From Verrucomicrobiota bacterium (lineage in GTDB: Bacteria > Verrucomicrobiota > Verrucomicrobiia > Verrucomicrobiales > Akkermansiaceae): a DNA stretch of 7,330 nt. The stretch is from positions 1 to 7,330 of the forward strand of contig VFJU01000529.1 in assembly GCA_009885905.1 (NCBI GenBank). Reading direction: 5' to 3'. Shown here one piece after another: positions 6,393 to 7,330 of this stretch. The translations under genes were made by a program, and so were the position numbers. How positions within the stretch are numbered: position 1 is the stretch's first letter; the number at the start of each line of letters is the position of its first letter. The notes under the pieces are model-generated. The model was not told the origin of the DNA. It was given only the letters and a program-made list of their open reading frames with translations, and did not search any database.

Positions 6393-7002
6393 ACTGCAGG
6401 GTGAGTTGAGCGACCGGCTGAAACGTGAGACGATGATGGCGACAAGGGCCGTGAATCCGTAGCGCTTCAAGATGGGCTTTTGTGCCATACCCTTGATGTT
6501 TCGCAAAGCCGAATTGTGGAAACTCACGGTCGATCTCTCGCATGATTCGGTCGCGGGTAACTTTGGCGATGATGCTTGCCGCTGCGATGGAGAGTGATTT
6601 GCTGTCGCCCTTGACGATCGCATCGTGGGGTAGGGGGAAAGGGTTAACCGGAAGCCCATCGATCAAGCAGTAAGCGGGTATTGGCACGAGAGCCTCGGCG
6701 GCGCGCCGCATCGCGAGGTGAGTCGCTCGGAGGATGTTGATTCGGTCGATTTCTTCGCGTTCTGCCGTGGCGACCGCCCAGTAAATTTCCGGATCGTTGG
6801 TGAGTCTCTCGTAAAGACGGTCACGCAATTTTGGACTGATTTTTTTAGAATCATCCAATCCGGGACAGTTGAAATTTTTTGGTAAAATCACCGCTGCCGC
6901 CGCTACGGGACCGGCGAGGGGGCCTCGTCCAGCTTCGTCTATACCGGCAATCCGGAGATACCCGTTAGCTTGAAGAGCTATTTCGAGACTTAAGTCAGGC
7001 AT
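6379..7002 (-). CDS. rnhB: Ribonuclease HII
   Basis: Cuts the RNA strand of RNA-DNA hybrids and starts removal of single ribonucleotides misincorporated in DNA, acting in the cytoplasm with two divalent metal ions. The DEDD active site is complete: Asp22 and Glu23 in GIDEAGRGPLAGPV, Asp115 in CLIDGLP, and Asp133 in KGDSKS. The 18-residue gap between the last two equals that of the E. coli enzyme (Asp108 and Asp126). The GRG loop (25-27) and Tyr172 in HQGYGT, the residues that recognise the RNA-DNA junction, are present. SIIAKVTRDRIM (143-154) is typical. At 207 residues it is of normal length. The ATG at 7002 is 20 residues before the first motif; the leader is CA-rich (AATCCAACAAA) with no Shine-Dalgarno motif and lies against a short tandem repeat. 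Its tail overlaps the YraN gene. Confidence 0.97.
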   Translation of the reverse strand: MPDLSLEIALQANGYLRIAGIDEAGRGPLAGPVAAAAVILPKNFNCPGLDDSKKISPKLRDRLYERLTNDPEIYWAVATAEREEIDRINILRATHLAMRRAAEALVPIPAYCLIDGLPVNPFPLPHDAIVKGDSKSLSIAAASIIAKVTRDRIMREIDREFPQFGFAKHQGYGTKAHLEALRIHGPCRHHRLTFQPVAQLTLQFDEF

Positions 7003-7026
7003 TTTGTTGGATTGTTGGATTGTTAG
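7003..7026. repeat. Three tandem copies of an 8-bp unit, immediately upstream of rnhB
   Basis: The units are TTTGTTGG (7003-7010), ATTGTTGG (7011-7018) and ATTGTTAG (7019-7026). They abut the rnhB start codon at 7002-7000. They occupy the position where the ribosome-binding region should be, reading CA-rich on the coding strand. Confidence 0.7.
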
Positions 7027-7091
7027 ATTTTATGAGCGAGTTAGGTTTGGCTTCTACTACACTTCAAGGACTATTTGCCTCGGTGGGATGG

Positions 7092-7330
7092 TCATGTACC
7101 GCAGTATGTTTGGTAGGCGGAACTACCGGCGGGTGGGGGTAAAGTGTATTCTGTGGATGATACGGCGTCGTAGGGATGCGCGAGCGCCGCCAATAATCGC
7201 TCCATCACGCTGAGGTCTCCAAGCTCGGTTACCGCCGCAAGTGCTTCTTCAACTTTGTGGTTACGAGGGATCACTGCGGGATTGTTCGCCCGCATCATGA
7301 TCACGGACTCAAGCGTGGATTGAGACTGGC
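7092..7330 (-). CDS. selO: Protein adenylyltransferase SelO (YdiU family), C-terminal part only
   Basis: SelO is a pseudokinase-fold enzyme that transfers AMP from ATP to Ser, Thr or Tyr of target proteins and is linked to redox stress. Only the last 78 residues are present; the frame is open to the right edge, so the catalytic domain lies outside the window. What identifies it is the conserved C-terminal block: NPAVIPRNHKVEEAL, then GDLSVMERLLAAL, AHPYD, EYTLPPPAG and the terminal YQTYCGT. The antepenultimate residue is cysteine, the position held by selenocysteine in the animal selenoprotein O, so the redox site is kept as Cys. The GTG at 7302-7304 is an internal valine in my reading, not a start. 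The stop is 89 bp before the rnhB start on the same strand, and no terminator is obvious between them. Confidence 0.87.
   Translation of the reverse strand, partial: QSQSTLESVIMMRANNPAVIPRNHKVEEALAAVTELGDLSVMERLLAALAHPYDAVSSTEYTLPPPAGSSAYQTYCGT

Noticed and set aside
6393..6659. N-terminal extension of the YraN protein to ATGs at 6488 or 6659
   Set aside because: The extra residues come from rnhB in a shifted frame, while rnhB there encodes conserved active-site sequence. The YraN family has no such extension.
7004..7213. 69-residue + strand frame spanning the selO-rnhB gap
   Set aside because: It overlaps the selO end on the opposite strand, begins inside the tandem repeat, and its Arg/Cys/Trp-rich sequence resembles no protein.
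7092..7304. Complete 70-residue small protein starting at a GTG
   Set aside because: The frame continues to the window edge and matches the SelO C-terminus, so it is the end of a longer gene.
1..7330. CRISPR array, mobile element, toxin-antitoxin or defence system
   Set aside because: I saw no regularly spaced repeats, transposase or recombinase motifs, terminal inverted repeats or small paired toxin-like genes; every large frame is explained by a familiar gene family or a conserved hypothetical.

Overview
The window reads as an ordinary chromosomal segment, most likely from a Verrucomicrobiota-type bacterium. That placement is inference. It rests on the protein styles: a histidine kinase with two discoidin-like modules in its sensor region, a hypothetical protein of a type I associate with this phylum, and compact housekeeping genes. 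No rRNA or other phylogenetic marker is present. I found no tRNA, CRISPR array, insertion sequence or phage gene, and no undescribed multi-gene system.

Layout from left to right. A 5'-truncated hypothetical gene on the + strand (1-605) converges on a minus-strand alpha/beta-hydrolase gene (615-1340). A 188-bp divergent gap follows, holding a candidate promoter, and then rplI (ribosomal protein L9, 1529-2002) on the + strand. A strong hairpin with a T-run (2031-2067) separates rplI from a convergent minus-strand two-component pair. The pair is a membrane sensor histidine kinase (2749-4773) and a NarL/LuxR-type response regulator (2099-2752), which overlap by 4 bp (ATGA). Upstream of the kinase is a 137-bp gap containing a very AT-rich island, the probable kinase promoter region. 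Everything further right is on the minus strand, transcribed right to left: the C-terminal end of selO (7092-7330), rnhB (6379-7002), a YraN/UPF0102 gene overlapping the rnhB tail (6012-6392), and an isochorismate-synthase-like chorismate enzyme (4911-5930).

Functionally, the kinase-regulator pair is a self-contained signalling unit: an external signal is sensed by beta-sandwich modules, passed to His476, then to Asp62 of a DNA-binding regulator. The selO-rnhB-yraN-chorismate enzyme run may be co-transcribed but mixes unrelated housekeeping roles (protein AMPylation, RNA-DNA hybrid removal, a nuclease-like fold, chorismate use). rplI stands apart from its usual rpsF/ssb/rpsR neighbours in the sequence visible here.

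Points worth a second look are the discoidin-like sensor architecture, the RlpA-like reading of the first protein, the absence of a clear Shine-Dalgarno motif before every start examined, the awkward YraN start, and small repeats in two intergenic regions.
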